Assembly: GCA_964614215.1 (NCBI GenBank)
Contig: CAZTKP010000020.1
Location: forward strand, 1 to 26,407
Origin: CAZTKP01 sp964614215
Lineage (GTDB): Bacteria; UBP6; UBA1177
Length of the DNA: 26,407 nucleotides
Direction of reading: 5' to 3'
Program-made: the position numbers and the translations under genes
Shown here: positions 7,087 through 14,869 of the stretch, one piece after another
How positions within the stretch are numbered: position 1 is the first letter of the stretch
How the letters are laid out: every line of letters starts with the position of its first letter
The notes under the pieces: model-generated
Databases searched by the model: none
Seen by the model: only the letters and a program-made list of their open reading frames with translations
Told to the model about the DNA's origin: nothing

Positions 7087-9138
7087 ATGGCAGATATGAT
7101 ATTTGAAATTGGTTTTGAAGAGTTTCCTCCGAGCTTTATAGTTCCTGTTGCTGACCAGATAAAACAGAAGATAGAAAAAGAGTTATCTGGCGAAAGACTT
7201 AACTTTAACGAACCATCAGTGTTTTCAACATGTTCCAGAATTGCTGTCTCTTTTACGGGACTTCCTGAAAAACAGGCTGATCTTAAGGAAAAAGTTACGG
7301 GTGCTCCCAAAAAGATCGCCCTTGACGCTGACGGAAATCTGACAAAGGCCGGAGAGGCTTTTCTCAACAAAAACAACATGACGGATTATTTCTTTGAAGA
7401 AACCCCCAAAGGCGAAGTTATTGCAGGATGGAAAGAGGAAAAAGGCAAAGAACTTAAAGATTTGATCGTTCCTGCAATTAAAAATGCGCTTAAAGGAATT
7501 AACTTTAAAAAGAGCATGAGATGGTCAGACAGGAACATCGTTTTTGCCAGACCCATCAGGTGGATTTTCCTTTCAATAGACGGCAAAACTGTTGATGATA
7601 ATTTTGAAGGACTTGATTTCTCTGCAACTTCGACAGGTCACAGATTTTTGAGCAACGGACCGCTTACTGTAATCACCTCTGACTATCTTGAGGTTCTCAA
7701 AGGACATTATGTTATTGCAGATAGAGATGAAAGAAAGTCAATGATCGTCTCTCTCGTTAAGGAAAATGCGCAGAAAGAGGGACTTGAACCTTCTCTTGAC
7801 GAAAATCTTCTTAACGAAGTGACCGACATGCTCGAATATGCCCACGCAATTGTGGGAACTATTCCTGCAAAGTACAGCAACCTTCCACCGGAACTCATTG
7901 AAAAAGTTCTCAGAAAGGATCAGAGATACTTTGCGCTCAAGGAAAAGGGAACGGGAACTGTCAAGAAGTTCGTAAGCATTCTCAACAACGTTCCCAGAGA
8001 CGATTCTGTCGTGATCCGAGGAAATGAAAAAGTTGTTTCGGCAAGACTGGCTGATGCTGCTTTCTATTACACAGGCGACCTCGAAAAGGACTTCATGGAA
8101 ATGGGTGAAAAGCTCAACTCCGTTCTTTATCAGAAGGATCTGGGAACTTACGGCGATAAGATCGCCCGAATTGAAAAGATAGCAGCGTTTATCGCAGAAA
8201 AGGTCAACGCTGAAAATGAGCAGATCGAGAAAATAAGAACTGCCGCAAAACTCATCAAAAACGACCTTGTTTCAGGTGTTGTCTTTGAATTTCCGGACCT
8301 TCAGGGGATCATGGGCAGATATTACGCTCTAAACAGCGGTTACGATGCAGAGATATCAGCAGCAGTAAGGGAACACTACCTGCCTGTTTCAGCTGATGAT
8401 GCAATTCCTGAAACTTTTACTGGAAAGATGCTTTCTCTGGCTGACAAGATAGATACCATCGTCGGCGGATTTATGGCGGGAATGAAACCAACCGGATCAA
8501 AGGACAAATTTGCCATCAGAAGAAATGCGCTCGCCTTCCTCGCTCTTGCATGTCACGGTCTTGACAAGGATATTAACATTACTGAGATAATTGAGTTTGC
8601 GACTTCACTTGTTCTTGAACACAATGGTGATCTCAAAGCTCAGACAGATGAAATAAAGGAATTTATCGAAGGAAGATATCAGGCGGTGCTAAATCACGAC
8701 ACTCCAGTGATCCAGGCAGCAACCGGAGCAGGTTCAGATCTTCCTCTTACCGTGAAAAGAAAAGCTGCAACGATCGAGAAACTTCTTGAGGACAAGGAGA
8801 TCATCGAGCTTGCCCAGCTTTACAAGCGTGGCTGCAACATCCTGAAAAAACAGGATAATATCGCAGGAGATATTGACAAGGGACTTTTTGAACAGAATGA
8901 GGAGAAGGCTCTTTTTGATTCAACGGAAAAAGTTTATGAAGAAATAGTTAGTTTATCTGACAATCTTGATATTGCTCTTAAAATAATTACACTAAAGCCC
9001 GTGTTGGATTCATTTTTCGATGAAGTTTTTGTAATGTCGGAAGATGAAAGTGTGAGATTCAACAGGTTTAAACTCATTAGGAGAGTCACAGACCTTGTTA
9101 CTGAAAACATTGGAGATATAAGCTATCTTAACATTTGA
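7087..9138 (+). CDS. glyS: Glycyl-tRNA synthetase beta subunit
   Basis: Partner of GlyQ in the heterotetrameric glycyl-tRNA synthetase; it recognises tRNA-Gly and is needed for activity. Its 683 residues fit the family length of about 690. The start MADMIFEIGFEEFPP is the typical N-terminus. KSMRWSDRNIVFARPIRWI, about 140 residues in, is a family signature. The middle HD-like region includes HYLPVSADD and GKMLSLADKIDT, followed by TGSKDKFAIRRNALA. The C-terminal part is the DALR-type anticodon-binding domain. It lies 1 nt after glyQ and 15 nt before ppdK, so it is the middle gene of one operon. Nothing looks truncated. Confidence 0.96.
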   Translation: MADMIFEIGFEEFPPSFIVPVADQIKQKIEKELSGERLNFNEPSVFSTCSRIAVSFTGLPEKQADLKEKVTGAPKKIALDADGNLTKAGEAFLNKNNMTDYFFEETPKGEVIAGWKEEKGKELKDLIVPAIKNALKGINFKKSMRWSDRNIVFARPIRWIFLSIDGKTVDDNFEGLDFSATSTGHRFLSNGPLTVITSDYLEVLKGHYVIADRDERKSMIVSLVKENAQKEGLEPSLDENLLNEVTDMLEYAHAIVGTIPAKYSNLPPELIEKVLRKDQRYFALKEKGTGTVKKFVSILNNVPRDDSVVIRGNEKVVSARLADAAFYYTGDLEKDFMEMGEKLNSVLYQKDLGTYGDKIARIEKIAAFIAEKVNAENEQIEKIRTAAKLIKNDLVSGVVFEFPDLQGIMGRYYALNSGYDAEISAAVREHYLPVSADDAIPETFTGKMLSLADKIDTIVGGFMAGMKPTGSKDKFAIRRNALAFLALACHGLDKDINITEIIEFATSLVLEHNGDLKAQTDEIKEFIEGRYQAVLNHDTPVIQAATGAGSDLPLTVKRKAATIEKLLEDKEIIELAQLYKRGCNILKKQDNIAGDIDKGLFEQNEEKALFDSTEKVYEEIVSLSDNLDIALKIITLKPVLDSFFDEVFVMSEDESVRFNRFKLIRRVTDLVTENIGDISYLNI

Positions 9139-9153
9139 TAGGAGAAAACGATC

Positions 9154-11955
9154 ATGACAAAGAAGTACGTCTATTTTTTCGGACCTGAGGGTTCCGAAGG
9201 CAATGCAACCATGAAAAACACTCTCGGTGGAAAGGGTGCCAACCTCGCTGAAATGTGCTCTCTTGGAATTCCGGTTCCTGCAGGATTCACTATTTCAACA
9301 GACATGTGTACTGTTTACTACGAGAATAACCGCAACTATCCCCCTGAACTTAAGGAACAGGTAGAAGAGAACCTTAAGATGATAGAAAAAACTATGGGGA
9401 AAAAGTTCGGCGATAAAAAAGATCCTCTTCTCGTTTCGGTCAGAAGCGGTGCAAGAGTTTCAATGCCGGGTATGATGGACACAGTTTTAAACCTCGGACT
9501 TAACGAGACAACTCTTAAAGGCCTCATAAAGGAAAAGGGCGATGAAAGATTCGCATGGGACAGCTACCGCAGATTTATCCAGATGTACGGAAACGTCGTT
9601 ATGGGTATTGACGGTGAAAATTTCGAACATGCTCTTGACAGCATCAAGAAAGCAAAAAAGTATAAATCCGATCTTGAGATGAAGACCAAAGACCTTCAGG
9701 ACCTCGTTAAAAAGTATATGACGATCGTTAAGAAGGAAACTGGAAAAGAGTTCCCGACAAAGCCGAAGGAACAGCTCTGGGGAGCAATTGATGCAGTTTT
9801 CGGCAGCTGGATGAATCCGAGAGCGATCTACTACAGAAAAATGAACGGTTTCTCCGACAAATGGGGAACAGCTGTAAACGTTCAGGCTATGGTTTACGGT
9901 AACATGGGTGACGACTGTGCAACAGGTGTTGCATTCACAAGAAACCCTGCGACAGGCGAAAGACTTTTCTTCGGTGAATATCTTATCAACGCTCAGGGAG
10001 AGGACGTTGTTGCAGGAATCAGAACTCCTCAGCAGATCACTCTTTCCGGAAGCCGTAAATGGGCAAAGGACAACGATGTTGCCGAAAAGACAAGAAAGAA
10101 GGACTTCCCGTCACTTGAAGAGTATATTCCTGAAATATATGAAGAACTTGTAGAGGTCTACCACAAGCTGGAAAGCCATTACAGAGACATGCAGGATATC
10201 GAGTTCACTATCGAGAACAAGAAACTGTGGATGCTTCAGACAAGAACAGGTAAGAGAACCGCAGCTGCAGCAGTAAGGATCGCAGTTGAAATGGTTAACG
10301 AAGGGATGATCACAAAGGACGAAGCACTCCTTAGAGTTCAGCCGGAACAGATCGATCAGCTTCTTCACCCGCAGTTCATCAAAGCTGAAAAAGCTAAGGC
10401 AAAAGCTCTCGCAAAGGGTCTTCCTGCAAGTCCGGGCGCTGCAACAGGAAAGATCGTTTTCAATGCTGACGATGCAGTTATTGAAAAGGAAAAAGGCGAA
10501 AAGATCATACTTGTAAGAGTTGAGACAAGCCCTGAAGATATCGGCGGAATGGACGCAGCAGACGGAATCCTCACAGCAAGAGGCGGAATGACAAGCCATG
10601 CTGCAGTTGTTGCACGCGGAATGGGTAAATGCTGTGTTTCAGGCTGCGGTGCTATCAGCATAGACTACAAGACCGGAAAGTTCACAGTTGATAAGACCGT
10701 TGTTAAAAAAGGCGACTGGATCTCTATCGACGGTAGCACCGGTGAAGTTTACGTCGGCAAGATCCCGACAGAACAGCCTAAGTTCGAAGGTGATTTTGAT
10801 AAACTTATGAAGTGGGCTGACGAGAGAAGGATTCTTAAAGTCCGCACAAATGCAGACACTCCTAAAGATTCTACTGTTGCAAGGAACTTTGGTGCCGAAG
10901 GTATCGGACTTTGCAGAACTGAGCACATGTTCTTCGAAGGCGACCGTATCGTAGCTGTCAGAGAAATGATCCTTGCAGATGATGAAAAAGGAAGAAAGAA
11001 GGCTCTTAAAAAGCTCATCAAGCACCAGAGAGACGATTTCTACGGAATTTTCAAGGCAATGGAAGGACTTCCTGTAACCATCAGACTTCTTGATCCTCCG
11101 CTTCACGAGTTCCTTCCTCATGAGCCTGCACAGATCAAGGAAATGGCTGATGAAATGAAAGTTTCTCAGAAGAAGATCAAGGACAAACTTGAAGAACTTC
11201 ACGAGTTCAACCCGATGCTCGGACACAGAGGCTGCCGTCTTGGAAACACATATCCGGAGATCAGTGAGATGCAGGTCAGAGCTATCATGGAAGCTGCATG
11301 TAAACTCACAAAAGAAGGCGTAAAGGTATTCCCTGAAGTTATGGTTCCGCTCGTAGGAAAGAGCGAAGAGTTCAAACTTCAGAAAGATCTTATAATTGCA
11401 ACAGCTGAAAAAGTTTTTGAAGAAAAAGGCATCACAGTTGAGTATATGGTCGGAACAATGATCGAAATTCCCAGAGGAGCTCTTACAGCCGACGAGATCG
11501 CTGAAGATGCGGAATTCTTCTCATTCGGTACAAACGACCTTACACAGATGGCTTTCGGATATTCAAGAGATGACTCTGTTAAATTCCTTAAAGTTTATAA
11601 GGAAAAAGGAATCCTCGTTGACGATCCTTTCCAGTCAATTGACCAGACAGGTGTCGGCCAGCTTGTTGAGATCGCTTCAAAGCGCGGCAGAAAAGTTAGA
11701 CCGAACATTAAACTCGGTGTATGCGGAGAACACGGCGGTGATCCTTCATCGATCGACTTCTTCCACAGAACCGGACTTAACTACGTAAGCTGCTCACCTT
11801 ACAGAGTTCCGATCGCAAGACTTGCAGCAGCACAGTCAGCAATCCAGAACGATGTTGTAAGAGAGATCAAAAAGACAGTTGAAGATGCTTACGGAGTCAT
11901 GGAAGGCGCTGTTAAGTCAATATACAAAGAGATCGAGAAAAGATTTAAGAAGTAG
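9154..11955 (+). CDS. ppdK: Pyruvate, phosphate dikinase
   Basis: Cytoplasmic enzyme interconverting ATP, phosphate and pyruvate with AMP, pyrophosphate and phosphoenolpyruvate; in anaerobes it often runs in the glycolytic or gluconeogenic direction. The N-terminal ATP-grasp domain begins YFFGPEG..GGKGANLAEM. The phosphohistidine domain has GGMTSHAAVVARG, with the carrier histidine at H482. The C-terminal TIM barrel has GTNDLTQMAFGYSRDD and GVCGEHGGDP with the catalytic C857. Its 933 residues exceed the roughly 875 of well-studied bacterial enzymes; extra charged segments occur before H482 and around residues 640-690. The ribosome binding site is AGGAG. Its last 32 coding bases, up to the stop, recur at 13473-13504 on the far side of the neighbouring ATPase gene, with which it overlaps tail to tail by 11 nt. 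Confidence 0.96.
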   Translation: MTKKYVYFFGPEGSEGNATMKNTLGGKGANLAEMCSLGIPVPAGFTISTDMCTVYYENNRNYPPELKEQVEENLKMIEKTMGKKFGDKKDPLLVSVRSGARVSMPGMMDTVLNLGLNETTLKGLIKEKGDERFAWDSYRRFIQMYGNVVMGIDGENFEHALDSIKKAKKYKSDLEMKTKDLQDLVKKYMTIVKKETGKEFPTKPKEQLWGAIDAVFGSWMNPRAIYYRKMNGFSDKWGTAVNVQAMVYGNMGDDCATGVAFTRNPATGERLFFGEYLINAQGEDVVAGIRTPQQITLSGSRKWAKDNDVAEKTRKKDFPSLEEYIPEIYEELVEVYHKLESHYRDMQDIEFTIENKKLWMLQTRTGKRTAAAAVRIAVEMVNEGMITKDEALLRVQPEQIDQLLHPQFIKAEKAKAKALAKGLPASPGAATGKIVFNADDAVIEKEKGEKIILVRVETSPEDIGGMDAADGILTARGGMTSHAAVVARGMGKCCVSGCGAISIDYKTGKFTVDKTVVKKGDWISIDGSTGEVYVGKIPTEQPKFEGDFDKLMKWADERRILKVRTNADTPKDSTVARNFGAEGIGLCRTEHMFFEGDRIVAVREMILADDEKGRKKALKKLIKHQRDDFYGIFKAMEGLPVTIRLLDPPLHEFLPHEPAQIKEMADEMKVSQKKIKDKLEELHEFNPMLGHRGCRLGNTYPEISEMQVRAIMEAACKLTKEGVKVFPEVMVPLVGKSEEFKLQKDLIIATAEKVFEEKGITVEYMVGTMIEIPRGALTADEIAEDAEFFSFGTNDLTQMAFGYSRDDSVKFLKVYKEKGILVDDPFQSIDQTGVGQLVEIASKRGRKVRPNIKLGVCGEHGGDPSSIDFFHRTGLNYVSCSPYRVPIARLAAAQSAIQNDVVREIKKTVEDAYGVMEGAVKSIYKEIEKRFKK
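11923..11954 (+). repeat. 32-bp direct repeat, copy 1 (ppdK 3' end)
   Basis: This is the last part of ppdK, beginning TACAAAGAGATCGAG and running through two bases of the TAG stop. The identical 32 bp occur at 13473-13504. Between the copies lies essentially only the DUF4143-type ATPase gene and its promoter. Identity stops abruptly on both sides, as expected for an insertion boundary or an att-like site. The TAA used by the ATPase gene (11945-11947, minus strand) lies inside this copy. Confidence 0.95.
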
Positions 11956-13326
11956 TTGTTGAAGATGAATCTTCAAGAAAATCGACAATATTTAAATGTT
12001 TAATTCCGTCTCTACTNNNNNNNNNNNNNNNNNNNNNNNNNNNNNNNNNNNNNNNNNNNNNNNNNNNNNNNNNNNNNNNNNNNNNNNNNNNNNNNNNNNN
12101 NNNNNNNNNNNNNNNNAAGATGAATCTTCAAGAAAATCGACAATATTTAAATGTTTAATTCCGTCTCTACTTAAATCAAACATATCTGTTGAGACAACAA
12201 ACTTAGCAAAATTATCAGGAACTTTTTTCAAAACACCGAATTCCCTCTTTATTGTCTTTTCTGTCGAAAGGATGTAAGCAACCTGAATATAAACTTTTTC
12301 ATTTCCTTTCCGGCATACAAAATCGATCTCTTCGTTTCCAATCCTTCCAATATTTATTTTGTAACCACGCCTGAGCATTTCCATGAAAACAATATTTTCG
12401 AGGATCAGATTAATATCCTTTTCGTTATTTCCGCATACTGCTTCTCTCAAGCCGTGGTCAGTTGCATAATATTTTTCACTAACCTGAAGAATCCTTTTCC
12501 CAACAACATCTTCCCTTAAAACTCTGTGAAAAAGAAAAGCCTCTTCGCAAACTTTGATGTAGTTAAGTATCGTTTCGGGAGCAACCTTTCTTCTTTCACT
12601 CTTGAGAAATCTGGAGATGCTTGTTGCGGAAAAAGTGTTCCCGACATTTGAAAGAACATAGCGGATAACTCTTTCCAGCATATCAACATCACGAATATTA
12701 TTTCTTTTAACAACATCTTTAAGTATCACGGAATTAAATACATCATTTAAATACTGAAAAGAAGAACTACGATCAAGTTCGAGATTTGAAAGAAAAGGCA
12801 TCCCTCCGAAAATCACATAATCTCTGAAAACTTTCTGAACATCAGTTTCATCGGGATTAATAACTTCATACATTTCACTAAATTCATTAAAAGAAAATGG
12901 ATATATCCTTATTTCCACATATCTTCCGGCTATCAAAGTGGCAAGATCTCCAGAAAGCAGTTTTGCATTTGAACCCGTAATAAAAATATCTGTATCGTAA
13001 GCGGAATTGAGTGAGTTAATACATCTTTCCCAGTTTTCCACTTCCTGAATTTCATCAAAAAACAGATAAACTTTGCCTTTCAGATCTTTTATCTGCTCTG
13101 TTACATCACTATGAAGAGCTTCGGCCTGAAGTAGATGACTGTACTTCATATCTTCAAAATTATAGGCAATTATATTTTTAACAGGGATACCTTTTTGAGC
13201 CATAGTCTCTCTTATCTGATTAAGAAAAAAAGATTTTCCGCTACGTCTCAGACCGGTAAGAACTTTAATTACATCTTTACCAATAAAAGGCTCTATCTTT
13301 TTATTGAAAAACTCTCTTTTAACCAT
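11945..13326 (-). CDS. AAA ATPase with DUF4143-like domain (copy 2), split by a false gap
   Basis: Predicted AAA_14/DUF4143-type ATPase. Walker A is GLRRSGKS (residues 25-32); Walker B is LFFDEIQ with D91 and E92. The C-terminal EEIDFVCRKGNEKVYIQVAY resembles a PD-(D/E)xK-like core with Gln in place of the second acid. I chose the ATG at 13326 because GGAGG lies 5 nt upstream and the promoter (13358-13386) lies just before it. The longer in-frame ATG at 13386 overlaps the -35 box. A run of 100 N (12017-12116) interrupts the 3' end, but the 55 bp on either side are the same sequence. Merging them leaves an open frame of 408 residues ending STTTS, with a TAA at 11945-11947 contributed by the duplicated ppdK tail. 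Family function is unsettled. Confidence 0.85.
11959..11976. other. Hairpin between ppdK and ATPase ends
   Basis: TTGAAGA (11959-11965), TGAA loop and TCTTCAA (11970-11976) form a perfect 7-bp stem 4 nt beyond the ppdK stop codon. No T-run follows directly on either strand, so it is at best a weak or Rho-assisted bidirectional 3' end. The contig break inside the scaffold begins in this structure. Confidence 0.4.
11962..12016. repeat. 55-bp contig-end duplication, left copy
   Basis: Exactly the same 55 bases occur at 12117-12171, immediately after the N run. A direct copy of this length ending and beginning precisely at the gap edges is what two unmerged contigs sharing a 55-mer overlap look like. 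It should be treated as one copy, not as a biological repeat. Confidence 0.9.
12017..12116. other. Scaffold gap of 100 N, probably zero-length
   Basis: One hundred undetermined bases, a conventional placeholder length. Both flanks carry the same 55 bp. Deleting the gap plus one 55-bp copy (155 bp in total) restores one continuous ATPase reading frame. The true gap is therefore probably negative, and coordinates downstream of it are about 155 bp too high. Confidence 0.9.
12117..12171. repeat. 55-bp contig-end duplication, right copy
   Basis: Identical to 11962-12016. It encodes the ATPase segment up to ..NIVDFLEDSS on the minus strand. Collapsing the two copies joins this to the codons at 11961-11945 without a frameshift (1227 nt in total from 13326, 409 codons including stop). 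Confidence 0.9.
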
Positions 13327-13357
13327 TATGACCTCCAGATTCTTTTCTAAACACAGA

Positions 13358-13386
13358 ACTTTATCACAGATATATCTTTCAGTCAA
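13358..13386 (-). promoter_or_regulatory. Promoter of DUF4143 ATPase 2
   Basis: On the minus strand TTGACT (13386-13381), a 17-bp spacer and TAAAGT (13363-13358) lie 32 nt upstream of the ATG at 13326. It lies inside the segment bounded by the 32-bp repeats, so the ATPase travels with its own promoter. Confidence 0.6.
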
Positions 13387-13472
13387 GCGAATTAATTAGC
13401 TCTTATCAGTTATATCTGATGGCTTGCCTGTTTTTTGAGTTTTTGCAAGCTGTATCTGTTACTCACAAACAT

Positions 13473-13504
13473 TACAAAGAGATCGAGAAAAGATTTAAGA
13501 AGTA
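13473..13504 (+). repeat. 32-bp direct repeat, copy 2 (ppdK tail remnant)
   Basis: Exact copy of the ppdK 3' end, keeping the same codons (..EIEKRFKK) and followed by TAA instead of TAG. No ppdK-like sequence precedes it. Position 13505 onward leads directly into the promoter of the membrane protein gene. This is probably the original ppdK 3' end displaced by the inserted ATPase segment, or the other half of an att-like pair. Confidence 0.95.
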
Positions 13505-13515
13505 ATTCTAAAAAC

Positions 13516-13543
13516 TTGCTACACTTCCCCTTAAAAATATAAT
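13516..13543 (+). promoter_or_regulatory. Promoter of the membrane protein-mutL-miaA operon
   Basis: TTGCTA (13516-13521), a 16-bp spacer and a perfect TATAAT (13538-13543) lie 37 nt upstream of the ATG at 13581. It begins only 11 bp after the displaced ppdK tail, so before the insertion this operon would have followed ppdK directly. Confidence 0.6.
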
Positions 13544-13580
13544 CGATTAAGTGCTTTTTTCATAATTCTGAGCGATTAAG

Positions 13581-14867
13581 ATGGCGATTTCACGGAAAAA
13601 TATTCCATATATTCTTTTTGGTGGTGTTCTTGTCACACTTTTTGTGCTCCTCTACCTTTTTGTGAACATTCAGCAGGATAAGTACAACTACTTTCTGTAT
13701 CTTTACGGGGACAGTGTGAAGCCTGGTGCGACAGCACTTGTGAAAGTTATCTCCAGAGACGGTGAGATCGTTCCGGATCCGGGGCTTGAGATAAATGGGA
13801 AAAAGGTGAGAACTCAACTCATTAAACTGACTCCCGATATAAAAGAGATAAGAGCGAACGTCGGCAAGTTTGAAACTGTTTTTCCCTTTAAATTCAGTGA
13901 TCTTGACGGATCAGTTCCGCAGTCGCAGACCATTCAGTTAAGTGACAAAGATATTGAAAAAAGTCCAGATCCTGCAACTGACGGGAAGCACACCATCTAC
14001 CTCCTTCCCGAGTTTTTCAGATTTGTTCCTGAAATGACAACAAAGATAAACCTTTTCTGTGTTGAAAATGCAACAGCTCTTCCATGTAGTGAAAGCGAGA
14101 TAATTGTAAACGGCAACCCAGTTGAGATGAACAAAGGATACGCTGTTTTTAAAGCAGTTTTCAGAACCGAGAACAAAGTTAAGATCGCCTTTTCAAGCGG
14201 TGATGTCATTGACGCTAAAGTTCCATACAAAGGCAAGATGTTCGACCTTAAGATCGTTGACGGCAAGATCAAAGCATATTCACTTGTCGAGATCTCAAAT
14301 GTCCACATTGACTGCTTTTCAAAAGAGAAGTGGATAGGAACGGACATCTTAAGACTCACGGCCTACGGAGTAACACTTCCCGAGCACTACTCAAACTGTC
14401 ACAGAATCCAGCTAAGCTTTAACTCAAACTCGCCCGGAACCACATTTGTAACATACACGAAAAGCCCTGAATTAATTGAGAAAGTCACCGATCCATACTA
14501 CGTTGAACTTGCTCCCAGCATTGACAAATTTTCAAGAATTGCAAAATACAACTTCTTTAAAAGCTATAACTCATCATTTTTTACAACGGTCCCCCTACTC
14601 TTTTCGGGAACGACACTTGAAAACCAGTTTTTAAAAGACAAACAATCAAAACTTGACACTATCTGGTGGATCATCCTGTTCGCTGCACTTTTCGGACTTG
14701 TTCTTTTTGTTTTCACAGCTTTTAAAAATGTTAAGGAAGTTGAAGGAATTGACGGAGAGCTCATCTCACATTCAAAAAGCAGGCAGTATACAATACTGTT
14801 CTCTGTTGTGCTCATCTACGTTACTTTTATATCCATGTTACTTTATTTACTGAACAATCTGGCATAA
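13581..14867 (+). CDS. Membrane protein of unknown function
   Basis: A 428-residue protein I do not recognise. One hydrophobic helix lies near the N-terminus (about residues 9-29, IPYILFGGVLVTLFVLLYLF). A long hydrophilic, beta-rich stretch of about 330 residues follows, and two helices close the protein (about 360-382, TIWWIILFAALFGLVLFVF, and about 405-424). The likely topology puts the large middle part in the periplasm. It has a few cysteines but no metal or catalytic motif that I can name. It is the first gene of a unit with mutL 2 nt downstream and miaA after that. The partners are cytoplasmic DNA-repair and tRNA-modification enzymes and give no clear hint. No strong Shine-Dalgarno precedes the ATG. 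Confidence 0.75.
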   Translation: MAISRKNIPYILFGGVLVTLFVLLYLFVNIQQDKYNYFLYLYGDSVKPGATALVKVISRDGEIVPDPGLEINGKKVRTQLIKLTPDIKEIRANVGKFETVFPFKFSDLDGSVPQSQTIQLSDKDIEKSPDPATDGKHTIYLLPEFFRFVPEMTTKINLFCVENATALPCSESEIIVNGNPVEMNKGYAVFKAVFRTENKVKIAFSSGDVIDAKVPYKGKMFDLKIVDGKIKAYSLVEISNVHIDCFSKEKWIGTDILRLTAYGVTLPEHYSNCHRIQLSFNSNSPGTTFVTYTKSPELIEKVTDPYYVELAPSIDKFSRIAKYNFFKSYNSSFFTTVPLLFSGTTLENQFLKDKQSKLDTIWWIILFAALFGLVLFVFTAFKNVKEVEGIDGELISHSKSRQYTILFSVVLIYVTFISMLLYLLNNLA

Positions 14868-14869
14868 AA

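Noticed and set aside
10111..11226. Long open frames (162 and 195 codons) antisense to ppdK
   Set aside because: They mirror the codon bias of a well-conserved coding gene, have no ribosome binding sites or recognisable domains, and are Cys/Phe/Ser-rich as antisense frames typically are.
11992..13386. A 464-residue ATPase reading through the N run and ending VETELNI from an ATG at 13386
   Set aside because: The N run is a placeholder between duplicated contig ends, and the ATG at 13386 overlaps the -35 box. The collapsed frame from 13326 to 11945 is supported by a Shine-Dalgarno site and family length.
13422..13450. GCTTGC/GCAAGC inverted repeat as a terminator
   Set aside because: The loop is 17 nt, the stem only 6 bp and no T-run follows the stem on the plus strand.
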